Origin: Branchiostoma floridae
Taxonomy: Eukaryota > Chordata > Leptocardii > Amphioxiformes > Branchiostomatidae
Direction: 5' to 3'
DNA: 64,000 nt
Assembly: GCF_000003815.2 (NCBI RefSeq)
Contig: NC_049989.1
Span: 3,655,580-3,719,579, forward strand
A model generated the notes under the pieces. The model did no database searches. It was not told the origin of the DNA and worked only from the letters and a program-made list of their open reading frames with translations. How positions within the stretch are numbered: position 1 is the first letter of the stretch; the number at the start of each line of letters is the position of its first letter. A program made the translations under genes and the position numbers. This document shows, one piece after another, positions 36,657-50,300 of this stretch.

Positions 36657-38215
36657 ATGAACCGCAGAAGTAACTGCATTGGGGCAACCTTGGTGATCCT
36701 TCTCGTCACAGCTCGCTACACTGGGATACGCTTGGCTTCGGGGGCGAGTTTGAATGTTACAGAGCAGGCCAGCGAAACAACCAACATCCTCCACAACTCG
36801 ACATTACGGAATGGCTCTTTGGAGAACTGGGATACCTTATCGATCACTAACAACTCTAAGGTAAGAGAAAACGTCCTTTCAAACGCCCCAGAATGTATCC
36901 ATATCTGTATCCGCATCTGTGTAACTATACTTCGGTGTTAAAAAAAAAAAAAATTGGTCACAAACTTTGCAGACAAGCGTCGCGGCAGCATTGTGCGGTC
37001 TGTCACACCGAACCACTGTACAGCTAGCTGTCAGCATTGTTTGAAGCTATGGGTTGATGATGCTCATATAGCACTTGGTGGCAACAAGTGCCACTATATG
37101 ATAGTTCCAGCCATCTAAAGTACCAGTCCAAAAATCTGTTTTCCCTAGCAGGTCCAGGGAAAAAACGAACTTCCAGAAGAACAAATTTTCAACTGGCTTT
37201 TTAAGGCAAGACTATAACCTTCTTCTTTTTCTGAGCTGGTATAGGATACTTAGTAGTCGATACGTCTTCCCGTTTTGTAGTCATTTGCACATCATTAACA
37301 TTTTCTGTCTTCTTCTGTCTTTAGGATGACTCGAAATCCCCAACTGTCTACATAGAGGACCAGTCAACCGTAGGTGCATACATGGCTTTATGTGTTGGTG
37401 TCTGGTCGGTGGTGGCAAACAGCCTCCCGCTAGCAGCCATAGTCAAGTACGAACAGCTCCACACGCCTGTCTACATCCTCATGGCTAACCTGGCGGTAAG
37501 TGACGTCTTAGTAGGCATACAATTCGTAATTCGGAGTATTGCTCTGTTGGCCTACAAAAGTACGCAGTCTCTTCCGTCCAATACCGCGGTACGCCTTTCC
37601 TCCACCTCAACCCTCGTTTTTGGCATGTCCTCCGCCTACGGTCTGCTGGCCCTGACGGCTGAGCGCTACTGGTTCATCGTACATGGGATGACCTACGTCA
37701 ACAACGTCGACAACGGCAAGTGCAAGGTCGTGGTCTTGATCGTCTGGGTGTGGTCAGTCCTGCTGGGGATGCTACCCAACTTCGGCTGGCACTGCGCAAG
37801 TCCTACCGAGGAAGGATGCAGCCCGACAGGAGGAGGATTGCCTCACGGCTACATAGTCCTCATCCAGGCGTCCATTGTCATCGCCATGGCGGGAATCATC
37901 CTTCTCAACACCGGTGTGTTCTGGTGCCTGTGGAAGCACATGAACGCCATCGCTGACCAACAAGCCGCAGTGGGCGCCGAGTCGGGTACAAGCAGAAGAT
38001 CCGCCATCACAATCGTCATCATCACTGCGATGTTCCTGGTGGGATGGCTACCAGCAATCATAAAAATGGCCTATCCTACTGAAGCCAGCAACATCTATGC
38101 TGTCTTCGTAATCTTGAACTCGGCAATCAATCCTATCATCTACGGATTTCGACTGTCGGAGGTTCGTCGTAGCGTTGTGCGGCTCTTCGCGAACTGTAGC
38201 GGAAACGGAAACTAA
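36657..38215 (+). CDS. Class A GPCR of the EDG/melanocortin/cannabinoid (MECA) type
   Basis: Two exons, 36657-36860 and 37325-38215, joined in phase 0 to give 364 residues. Exon 1 encodes a probable signal peptide and an Asn-rich extracellular tail with several N-glycosylation sequons (NVT, NST, NGS, NNS). Exon 2 encodes all seven helices: TM1 WSVVANSLPL, TM2 MANLAVSD, TM3 ending TAERYWFIVHG (ERY for DRY), TM4 WSVLLGMLPNFGWHC, TM6 AMFLVGWLPAII, TM7 LNSAINPIIYGF. TM3 lacks the usual disulfide Cys and the second extracellular loop has its own Cys pair (WHC...EGC). That combination is typical of lysophospholipid (EDG), melanocortin and cannabinoid receptors. The TM4/ECL2 text looks most like S1P/LPA receptors. 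The ligand is unknown. The cytosolic tail is very short (about 20 residues). Confidence 0.85.
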
Positions 38216-41200
38216 CTTTTCTCTGACACTCCCTGGCTTTGACCTTAGACTCTCCTACAACTCTGTTTTGTGAAGCAGGCTTAGCTGAGAATAAGTAAGA
38301 AAAAATTTTAACCTCAAAGTGCCAGAGAATAACAAGAAAGAGAAATCCATTTCCCTATGTTATGTTTTACTCTTGTGGGTTGTCAGGGACATTTAGTGTT
38401 GCCATTGGTCTGCTGTTGACATGTAACGCTATAGAATGGTTGTGATGAAGAGCGTAATGATGTATTCAGTTCATTGGACAGATCCAGATCATTTAGACTC
38501 AATTGTACTCTGACGGTAAGTCTGAATAACGTAAGACTAAAAATATGCACAAAAGCAACCTAAGGTAAAAGCTTGCCAGGCCTGCTCGGCTTGAGTTACA
38601 TGTTTCTCCTGCACTCTTACATGGATGCGGGCTCGTGCACGCTACATTTTATTTGAGGTCCACCCCCCCCCCCCCCCCCCAGCACACACTCACACGGCTA
38701 CATCAGGAAGGTTCAGGGTCCCCAAACAAAGCATCGGAGCCGGCCCGAACTTGCAAAACCACCTTGGTTCACCTGTCCGGTTCTCTTCCTTACAAGGCGG
38801 AACTGCGCAAGCAATGTAGAAAACAATATACATTTCAGCACCAAGGACATGTTAAAGGTCGCGTCGCGAAGTAACTCAATTTACCGCGCAGCTGACCGCT
38901 CTTCAGACACGCAGAGCAGTATGGGACGCCCTTCTGAGCTCTGAGACATTTGTGCGGCCAGGGCTGAGGGATGAATTAAGGGGAGCGCCTACTCCCGTCG
39001 CCCCATACGATAATGGAAATGGGACGAAGCAAACGTGAAAGTAAGTGACGTTCATTGTGACTTGCTTATAACCTGCTGCAATACAAGACGAAAAGCAAAA
39101 AGTTAGGCGACGTAAGTTACTTTCTGGCGAAGAAATACTAATTTTGTAAATATGGAAAGCCCTAACATTGATGTCTGCCCTTTCGACACTCTAACGAGCT
39201 TGTTGTCATTGTGATGTAAGGTATTACGTATCTGCGTAGATATTACTAGTATGATGACTTGAAAATGATTATTGTGTTGACTTATCGTTGTAATGTAAGC
39301 TATTTACATATCTACATGCATATAACAGTGACTTTAAAATGAGGGTTATTGAAATATCTGGATATATATTAGGATAAATTGAAAATGCTGATTGTGGTAT
39401 AATTTTGTAGATTATCTATATATATTTTAGAAAGGTCTGAAAATGTCAACTGTTGTTGATTTATCGTTGTTCTGTTCGTATAACAATGGCTTAGAAAATC
39501 CTTAGAGTTGGGTTTTGAGTTAATGTTATTGTGATGTAAGCTATCCACATATCTACAATTATGACATGAAAATGTTCATCTGGTTGAATCTGTATAAATT
39601 CACTACCATGATAAAGTGATTAAAAAACAAACTAACTTTTATCACCTTAACAGTAGAAAATGGGAAAGGACTCGAAGGAGTATTTGACTCCATGGAGTAG
39701 TAAATAAATGACTCGGCAAAAATGATACTTTTAATGCGGCTTTATTGTAGCATAACTTGCAGCAACAATCAGACAAGATATACTAGAGCAATGCCGTACA
39801 TAATATACAAGTATATAACCCATAGACAAAGTAAATACATAACCGAAGCAAAAATATGTCCTTGGTACAAGTGTTTGGACTCACAGTCGAGTTGACATAG
39901 ATAGGCACTCATGCTCCTAGCCACATGTGATAGGATGAAGGTGAGTTGACAGTCATGGCCAGGATTAGCTGTTCAGTAACAATGTGACCCAACCATGATC
40001 CATGACAGCAAACATATTATTTACATAATTTGAGACAGATAGGTCATTAAAAATCCTTAACTATCCATCTATTTATCTAGAAGCACGCGTATGCATCTTA
40101 CTAGTCAACAATGTCATCTGATACTGAATGGTGAAATAGTCATTTTAGACAAACCTGGTATTACCACAAGGATTATTCCTACCAGGGCCTACAATGAACA
40201 AAACCAGTGCTTAAGTACTGAAATAACTTTCAAACATGAACTTTGCTAGATTGCGTGAGGATTTTCAGTTTCATATCAGATCGTGTAAGACATGCAGCAA
40301 TAGTATGTCACTCTACAAGGTCTGAAGGAAAGAGAGTAAAACTGAATCCATGTAATACAGAGTAATCTCCCAGCAGATCATATGGTGGCATAAGATATTA
40401 TCAAATAGCTGACCAAGAAGCGTAGCCAAGTATCTTGGCTGGCTAAACTCCTTGGCCAGCTTTATGATACTATCTTGTGCCTCAATAGGATAGGCTTTGA
40501 GATAAATACAGGGTACAATCTGTCCACTATCAGAGAAATATGCTATAAAATGTCCCAAACAAAATCTATGTATCAACACATACACGTAACTCTACATTCC
40601 CTTAGTACACTGTGCAAAGTAGTTTCCAGAAAATAATTAATGATGTCACCTATGTACAGTATTCCCCTTCCTTGACATAGATGTACACGTAAAGTAACAT
40701 TCAAGTACATACAATGTAAGTATTATATACATTATACAATATAATATCACAATGAATATCAATGAACAACGAATGAAGTAATCTTTTTTAAAAACAAGGA
40801 TGTATTGCTTAATGTCATACTGTTGCACTTTGTATCTATGATTTGATTCATCCTGGAAATGTAACATTGACTCTCATAAACTACGAGGGGCGTTCAATAA
40901 GTAATAACTCTGACTCATTTCCCATAGCAGGAGTTTAATGGAACTTGGCATAGTTATTAGTCTTTCTCTTCATAGGAACAACCCAGAGTTATGCATTTCT
41001 CTCATCGTTTGATGCAGCTCTGGACACCGTTTTCGTAGGACACCCCAGGTTGGTCCTCCAACAGATGCCTCATCAATGGCAGAAGAGGAACGACCAGGTC
41101 TGGGAGCTGTTTCCACAGACTTCCGGCCATGTTTTAATTCAGGATGCCAGCGTTACAAGGTCATATGATGGGGCATCATCACCATAAGTTTCTTTCATTT

Positions 41201-44200
41201 CATCAAAAGTCTCCTTTGGTGTGCATCCTTTCAAATACAAAAACCGGATCACTGCGCGACACTCACATGGCTCCATTTCACACCTGGTCCATTTCACACC
41301 TAACTCAGTTCAAACACAAGTAAATCAGAAACCACAATTAGTTCAGAGCTCTTTTTTGCAACATAAACTATAGACATATGAATCATTACACATGCAAAAT
41401 TTCATTTAGATCAGACAACTGGAAGTGGGTCAGAGTTATTACTTATTGAACGCCCCTCGTATATGCAGTATGTTCACCCTTACTAGATTGCCATACACCG
41501 CAGTATTACCAAGTCTGTCTTTCTAAAGAATGCTAACAGAAATCAGCATACTCCGGCGATTACTATGCTGCAATAGTAAATTTTTATCTCTTACATTCAT
41601 TATGAAAAATCTGGCAAACGTAGAGTACCTGTTGGCATTATGAAAGTTTTTTTTGTTGTTGGGAGGAAAAGGTGCATGATTTAATCTGAAGGTATATTGT
41701 GTCTACATCTTTTCCAAAACAGAAGACTCAACTTACAAAATTCATGACAACGTGCATATGATCTGTGTACCGTGCATTGTGAATACAAACAACTAAAGTA
41801 TCACTTCCCTAGGAATGTTCTTTGCCTGAGAGTTCCTGTTTGGATAAGTAGTGAGTACTAATGACAAATTGCCATAGTAAGCCTTAATCATAAGCAAACA
41901 ATCTGGGTATTCGGACTTTGAAATATGTTTTTATGTAAGTTGCGGAGAGGAAAAGCCTAGGTTGTCTGATGCCAATTCATATACTAGTATGAAGCTGTAA
42001 TCTCTCTCTAAGTGAGTAGACTAATGGTTTACTGTTACATTATCCCATATCTACATTATATATTGTACATACCCATTCACCTGAATAGTACACATTCATG
42101 CAAATAGGTAGAGTGATCAAGACATGGGCTTTCATAACACTGTATCAGTTCCACAATTAATGATATTCCTGCATTGGAAATGCAAGCTTTGTAGAGACTG
42201 AATTGTGCTTTGTGATAAGTAAGGTTGTACTATGGGTTTCAATATGTGAAACAGGGCTAGGCACAGCAACATCCATAAGACTGGAACAATAGCTTATACA
42301 TGTATCTTTCATAGAAATATAAGATTGTACAAAACCATGCATCCATTCCCCTAGCTGCATAGTACATGTACTCATGTATTATAAGCACAGGTAGCAAGAG
42401 ACACTCATACACATTGTTGTATCTTATCTCATTCTTTGCTGCTTTGGTGCTGACTGGGAAAAGGCATTTTTGTTACTGCCATTGACCTTCATGCAGAAGC
42501 TCTGTATGTTAAGTCTTGGAAATTGTATTGAGTCTCTGAAGTATCTATTTCAAGTTTTGAAAGCACATCAGTTCATGCATGACATGGAAGGTTGAGCAAT
42601 GTCAAGTTTGATATGGGAAAATAAGCTCAAGGACTGCCATGACTTTACATGTGATTTCTTTCCTATTGGTTCATCATGTAAACTTGCCTATTTACATTTT
42701 AGCAACAATGCATGTAGGATGTAGGGAAAACAAGAACCTATCAATGGTACAAGGTTTGTGTAAGGCAAGACTCTATACAATCTTCTGGAATCCCCTTTTC
42801 TCTTCACCATATTGTGGTCTTAATGGATAATGTTTTTTTAGTTTATGTTATTTTTGTTTTAGTTACATTGCATCTAAGAGACAGATCTGGAAATGTCATG
42901 CACTATCTCGCTGTTGAGTTGCACATTGCGAAGATAGATTTCATTTCTTTTGTTCTGATAAATAGAGCATTTTTCATCGTTCTAACTTGTTTCTATAATT
43001 TTATATCTACTATATATATTCATAATCTTTGAGACAACATAAAATTTAGTAAAGAATAAAGGAAAAACAAAATTTACTGTTAGTTGCCAGCAAAACATAA
43101 ATACAATAACTACACATTCAGTATGGATTTAACTTAAAAAACCTTACAATCAAGGCTCTCTGATTGTGCACTGTCACTTCTTGTAATACTTAGAGGTACA
43201 GTATAATGTACTTCATTTTGGTTGACTGCAGTTCGTACACATGCCAGAAATGGTATCCGAACAGTTTGGCTATCTACAACTGCCTTCAGTGCAATGGTTG
43301 ATTGGGAGTACACAACAGCCAGGTGGGCCATGCTAATTCGAGACATCAATGTGTTTTCTATTAAGATGTCCCTGACCACAAAAAGAGAGCAGTTTCCTCT
43401 GTATGGCAAGGGCAGCAGCAATGGCTTAAGTTAGATGATTGTTTCACCAGTTTTGCAACACAACAGCAGTGCCCTATTTATTTTTGAGACAGGCTGCCCA
43501 CATTTTAAACTAGGTCGGCCATTTGAGCTTCAATTCCCAGGCTTGCCAGAGTCTTAACTATATTAACATACAGAAGTTATGTACATAGTTCCTTGCACCA
43601 GTAACATAATCATAACAGTTACGAAAAAAACAGTTACCAATGCAACTGTCCTATCTGCAGATAATCGTGTATCACCATTAGGAAGCGTATATGTTGACAC
43701 ATGTTATAATCCACAGACAGAAATTAAGAACACCTTGTACATTTGAAGACAGCCAGAATTCAGAGGTTATCAATAATATTATGTCCTGCACAAGTCCATG
43801 ATATCTTACAAAACAATGCAATGTACAATCATTACAATTGTTGGTGACTTAAGTTAAACATATCAAACTGGCACTTATCTCAGTGACGATGTATTTCTAT
43901 GTACAAAACCTCTTCCATACTAACATTTGCCATCCACCATGACCTATAGGCCCATTTCAATCATTAGTATTTGAGCATATATTAACCTTATTCCTCCTGA
44001 GGGTACATCCATGTACCAAATTTGTACTTGTCACAACATAACCCAGGAGGAAGAGGGTTAAACTATCTGCAATTATGACTTGTATATGGTCAGAGACAAT
44101 CATTTCTTCGTTGTAATTCTAGAATAATGAAGACGTTAAAGTTTAGCCTCGTTTTTTTGTCCAATTTGCCTGGAACAAGCGGTAAAGTTGACAACAGCAC

Positions 44201-44370
44201 AGCAGCACAGCAGTGATGGCGCCAAAATTTAGAACTGAACCTTTTACCTAGAAATGTTTTGGGGTGTAAAATGTACATGGAACTGGTAAACTTTGATGAA
44301 ATCGTCGATGTATGAATGAAGAGAATATGGGTCTACAGGAGAGGTGGAGTTGGTTAGCCAGAGTCAGGGT
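38216..44370. other. Gene-poor interval downstream of the GPCR and WSB genes
   Basis: 6.2 kb with no supported exon. It holds a C-run near 38660-38680, diverged roughly 100-base tandem-like units at about 39200-39590 (recurring TGATGTAAGCTAT and ATATCTACA), and the mariner relic at 40884-41459. It also has AT-rich sequence that could be a long 3' UTR of the WSB gene; a minus-strand AATAAA occurs near 39742. Confidence 0.5.
40884..41459 (-). mobile_element. Internally deleted mariner-type element with TA target duplication
   Basis: Perfect terminal inverted repeats of at least 30 bases, starting CGAGGGGCGTTCAATAAGTA, flanked by TA at 40882-40883 and 41460-41461. On the minus strand a remnant of a mariner transposase N terminus can be read (MEPCECRAVIRFLYLKG, later HGRKSVETAPRPGRSSS), interrupted by a stop and a frame change. 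The catalytic region is missing, so it is not autonomous. Confidence 0.85.
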
Positions 44371-47300
44371 CTAGTTCTCGTACTTGAGGTAGCCCATGAG
44401 CTTCTGTGGAATCGGCAAGGCATCGACCTTGGTGGAGGGGAGGACGCGCCGCACGGACAGGCGGCACAGGTGCTGGAGCTTCTGTACTCTCATCGGAGCC
44501 ATGTAGAACACGACATTGCCGTCCCGCGTACTGGGAAAGGGAACAGCAAAGGGAAGGATTAGATTGTACACAGCCTTAAAAACAAGATCACACAGCTTGA
44601 GCCCCAAACCACCCTTGACCTTCATCTTCCCAATTCCAAACCACATATACATATCATTACAATCCATCCAGAGGTTCTAGAGTTATGCTGACCACAACTA
44701 TTTGGGAGCACAGATACACACTCACACACAGAGACTAATAGACACACAGACACATCTAAAACAATACCCCCCCCCCCCCATAAATGTATGTCATGGAGGT
44801 TATAAATCCTTACCCTGTAGCCAAGCAGCAGCCATCGGGTGAGTAGTTACAGCATAAGGCATTCACTAACTGGGCCTTCTTCACAGGAACCTCCTCATTG
44901 TAGATGGACCAGAATCTCACATACCTGCAGTCACAAAAATAAACAAGACAAACAAACAAAGAAATGAGAAATACATTTGTAATTTGTAATCTTCAAGAAT
45001 CCTACCGGTGACTCCAAAATATAGCAGGACATATGTCCTAAATTTTACTGGAAAATAGAAAAGTATGATTTGTTTGTGTTAACATGTATGTACATGTACT
45101 TTGTACATATTCCTTTCTTAACATACATTTATATGAAATCTTAATACAATTTTTTTTTTGAACGGATAAGTTTACAATATATTTATTCAGAAAAAAAGAC
45201 AAAGGATTTCAACTAACTGATAAACAATCACGAAACAATTATACAATATTATTACTATACAAACTATAACTTAAGTAAAACAACTGGCAAAATGGCATAA
45301 ACATGAAGCAGATTTTGAGTGATGCATTGAAGCTCTACAGAAGCAAACAACCCATAATCATTCATTTTCAGTTAGTGAAGAATACCAGCAACAGAAAAAT
45401 GCTGGCTCTTTGAGAAAAGAAAAGACAATGCGGCCATGCTCTACGTTTTGCAACAGGATAAGTATAATTTAGACAACAAAATCCAGTGTTTCCTGATATC
45501 TTTTTCATTGCAGCTCTGTGATATTACTTGTCATATCCTTTTCAATTTTTGGCCCTGCTATCTACATGCATTGGAAAGGTAATGCCAAACATTAAAGTGT
45601 TTTGTCAATTTTGGACTTAATCAACATCCCTTTGACACACACCTTTATAGCTTCTTTTCAGGCAGGACAATGGGCTACAATTTAGCATAAAGACATATTT
45701 GGTGGCCCAATCATTTGCTAGAGTGGGCCACCATACCATAACAATGGTAGGCAGAGGAAACACTGATGTTTCATCAAATAATACACTGAACATGTTGTTG
45801 AGAGAAATATGTACACAGAAACTAAAACCAGTGATCAAAGTGAAGCATAGCGGGTAGAAGTAATTTGGTGGCCCATCATTTGGCAGAGTGGGCCTGCATA
45901 TCATACCAATGGCAGATAGAGGAAACACAGTCAGATGTTTCATCAAAATCTATAATAAACTGAACGTGTTGTTAAGAGTAATTTTGTACACAGAAACTGA
46001 AGCCAGTGATCAAAGTGAAGCATAGCGGGTAGAAGTAATTTGGTGGCCCATCATTTGACAGAGTGGGCCACCATATCATACCAATGGCAGATAGAGGAAA
46101 CACTGATGTTTCATCAAAATTTATAATAAACTGAACATGTTGTTGAGAGAACTTTGTATGCAGAAAGCCAGTGACCAAAGTGAAGCGAAGTGCAGCTCTG
46201 TGGTCTTACTTGTCGTCGCACAGAGTGGCAATATGGCAGCCGTCATGCGAGAAGGAGATGTGCCGCACCCAGAAGTCGTTAGACCCACCAGAGAAAATGC
46301 ATGAAGGGGGAGGGAAGAGGTGCCTGGAAAACACCAACCGTGACTTTCTCAGACACCTTAAGATTTCTTACACCACAACTTTGCAGCTCCTTCTGTGGTC
46401 CTCCAGGCTTTGTTATAAATCAAGCCTTTTTTTTGTCAACCCCTTTGTCTACTAAGGTCGACATTACTGTAATGTAGCAGTTGTCACAGAGGAATTTCAA
46501 CTTAGGAACAATGGGCACTTTTAACCTTAAAAACAATGAGCACTCTAGGCTTTCGTGGTGCTTTATTTCAAAGTTGTGTAAACTAGAATAAAGGCATTTC
46601 AATAACACAGAGACTGCAGAATATAGCAGCAGAAAAGAAGGCACCGATGATGTGGTACACTTTCAGTAAATGGGGCCATCATGTATTTTTAAAATGAAGA
46701 AAAACGTATGTTTGGGAGGACCAGAAAGGAGCTGCACACTTTCATGACACACGTGCAATTGAATCACAATGAGATAGTCTTACTTGTCGTCACATAGAGT
46801 GCCCACGTGGCACCCGTCATGGGAAAAGCTCAGTGCTCGCAACCAGTAGTCATTCGCTCCACCCATCATGAGAAATGAGGGGGCAGGGTGCATATGCCTG
46901 TTGACATCATCATCAAATATTCATATGTATTTGTAACAATTAATGGTAAACTTCAATAGCATTTGCTCTTGTGTAACATTACAGAACATACAAATGCACA
47001 TATACATAATCATACATATACATGATGAAACATATTGAACATACATATCTGGCAACAATCAAATTTAAGATACTGTACACATGGACCAAGAAAAGCCATG
47101 TATAAATATGAATTAAGTATATGTATTGTAGAATTGTGCACAATGTGTACAAATTATACAAGTGGATTGTCATATCTGCAAGAGGTATTCTATGACAAAT
47201 CACACATTGAAAGACAACAACACTTGAACCTCACACTTAAGTATCAAGTTTCCCTAATTAAATCTATCAATAAGTCGAATCAAGTGGCAAAAAGCAGTTA

Positions 47301-50300
47301 CTCAAGCAACTGGATATGATTTTGGAAACGGTCAGATAGTATCCACTGGTTTCAGATAGTATCCACTATCTTTCCTCAGTGGGAACTGAAGAAAGAAAGG
47401 CTGTGCATGTATAGTTTAATTTGTAAAAAAGAATTATAAAAAATGTATAGCCTATACATGGCCTACTCACCCAAATGTCCTGATCTTCTGGCCTGTGTAG
47501 GGGTCCCACAAGATGACCCTCGTGTCATAGGAGCCTGTCGCCAGCAGGGCGCCATCTGGAGAAAAGTCACAGGCCACCACGTCATTCTGATGTCCCGTCA
47601 GTTTCCTCATCATGGAATAGTCGGACATGTCCCAAAGGATGACCTGAACACATGTACAATGTATCAGTTAATGCTTGAGGCAATGTGCCTATAAAAGATA
47701 TTGATTGTAGGCAAGGTAAGCTTGAGTTAAAGGTCCCATATACTTTTATATGCTGTAGGGCAGTGGACAATGTTATCCACCTGGAGTGTCTAGGGCACAG
47801 TATAGAAAGGTGGACCCATCACTCTCCCCTGCCATCTCCCCAACTGAAGTCAGGTAACCATAGTACACTTTGTTGGGTAGAGTCACTCACCACTATCCTA
47901 GTCACTTGGCCATTTAAAGATCATTGCTCTATCATCATACCGATAAATGAATAGATCATGTATTGTGATGTAAGTCAGGATGCTAAAAGCCGAAAATCAG
48001 AAAAAATATTCACATTCTCCAATTATATTATGAGGTTTAAAGAGGATGTACTAACATATATGAATTCAATCACGTTTGTGTCTGATTATTTCTGACAGAA
48101 TGGTGAGAAAACCTACTGTTTTATTTTGCCCCACTGAAGCGAGAATCTTGGCATCAGGAGACCAGGAGCAGCTGTACACCCAGCCGTTGTGACCCTTCAG
48201 TGTCTTCTTCATGTTTCCATCGTCGTTCAAATCCCAGACCTGAAAACACATGTTTGCAATGACTAACTGCATCGAAAATGATTGCATATTTTGTGAAACT
48301 TCCTTGTCTGAAAACGTGAAGGGTAATGATATTAACAGGTTGCAGCATATCAAGCAGATGCAAAACACAATTTCATGATTAACAAAACTTTCAAAAGGCT
48401 GCAAACATACTGTAGTTCAATGGGAAAAATCAAAGGGATGGATAATAAGTGGCTTCAATGGCCAAGCACCTGTAATACACAGGTAACAGTGAGGCTAAGT
48501 TTTCCTGCACTGCAAAATCAGTAACTCTGCCTACATGCATCCTCTGCATGTGGAATTGTAATTGCCTAATAGTAATAACACAAAGTGCAAATGCTGCTGC
48601 TCTCCATACAATCAACAGGCAAGGGTTGTAGCACATCATGACTATGCAGAGCTCAAAATACTTCATTCCTAGATCCTGTTTTCTGCCAAATTTGTTTTGT
48701 AATATTCAACTGGCTGGATTGCAAGACCATTTTTACTGCAAATCAAGGTCTCTGAAATCCAGTCCTTGCGTGGCTTGGACGGGCTACATAGCTAGTGTAG
48801 GCTCTCTACGGGCGGATGGAGCTTTATTCCGCCTGGGTAATCGTCTTCTCCCGGTAGGATTTTCACGGGGGTGTGGAAGATAACCCCAGTGGCAGAACGC
48901 TTCTCTTATCCCGAAGGTAGCCTGGCCAATCCATGGTAGACTGGATCCCAGGTCAAAATTTGGGTATTTTGAGCTGTGCTAGTTTGATACAGTTTATGAA
49001 TCTCCACCATGGCAACAACAACTGTCAGTAAGCACTTCCTGTCAGTGATTATTGCACTTTGTTTCCATAGTAACAATGTACTTAATTTCTTGTCAGTATC
49101 TGTATACGTAGTTGTTACCTTGCTTCCATGTTATCAATCTACTTAAGCATTTCCTGTTGTGTTACATAACTTAACTGATGTACATGAGTACTTCAGAAAT
49201 ATACATTTCTAGAAACAAAATCTTGCCAAGGTGACAAAATAACATTTTCTTATTTTTTTGGGTGCTGGGCCAAAGACCATGCCCTAAAGGTTATGAAATA
49301 AAAATTTTGGGAAAGATCTGGATCCATAAATTGATTAAGAGGATTTAATGATTGAAAGAAAGGGCAATGACTATAGCAGCCCCCTTCTGTATTGGACAGT
49401 CCTGACAGAGGTCTTGCACTATCCAAGTACCATCTAGCTTGGGTACCATCCGGTTAGTAGTTCGCTCCTATGTTCATTTCTGCTACCCATCTGGAGAACT
49501 GTACATTCAAACCTTTTGGTGGTGATGTCAGTTAATAAGCAAATTAAGGAATGGGTTCTACTTCTAGAGTGCTCGTTTGATGACAACAGGCTCTCCTGCA
49601 AGCAGATGATTGTTGTTTCGGGGGTTGGAATGCCTGTTCGAGCAAATTCTTTAACCCATTCCTTTATTCGCAAAATTTGGACAATTCCAGACATTAGAGA
49701 TGTTAAGGTTCCCAGGTGGAACAGGCAAGAAGTGACTATATAGTGTATAATCAATGTCAGAGCGAGAAGCGACTGTATATAGTGTATAATAAATGCAGGA
49801 GCGGACTAATTTATGGATGGTACCCAGGCTAAGTGCCATCTGGTTTGGGTTGAAAAGTTGAGGCGTGTATCAGAAAAGTTGACCAGCTGCCTGCCCAAAG
49901 CACAGATCATTCCTGTAAAACGTGATTTGTTCAACTACCTAGGAAAAGAAATTGTTGTGTTTCCTGTTTCAGTCCTGAAAAAATTGGGTCGGTAGGAAGG
50001 CATTATATATTTTTTCAGGTATTTGTAAAAGACTTTGGCCAAAACTGTAGAAATAAGTAATACTGAAATGGATGAGGGCACTTATATTTTCAATGTCAAA
50101 TGTGCATAATGCAAATTAAACATTTATCCTTCAAAAGATAGGAAAAGCATTTTTTTTTACTTGAATAGGAAGCAGGCTGAAAAAAACTGGAAACTATATG
50201 TCACTCCACTGCCCACTCAAAAAAAAGGCAAGGGTTGGCAGGTTTTTATATGGTAGGTCAGGAAACAGGAAACACAACATTTTTCACTAGGCCTTGCAAA

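Noticed and set aside
49516-49743. Plus-strand frame of 75 codons
   Set aside because: Lies wholly within the fold-back MITE at 49440-49830. The inverted repeats explain the sequence.
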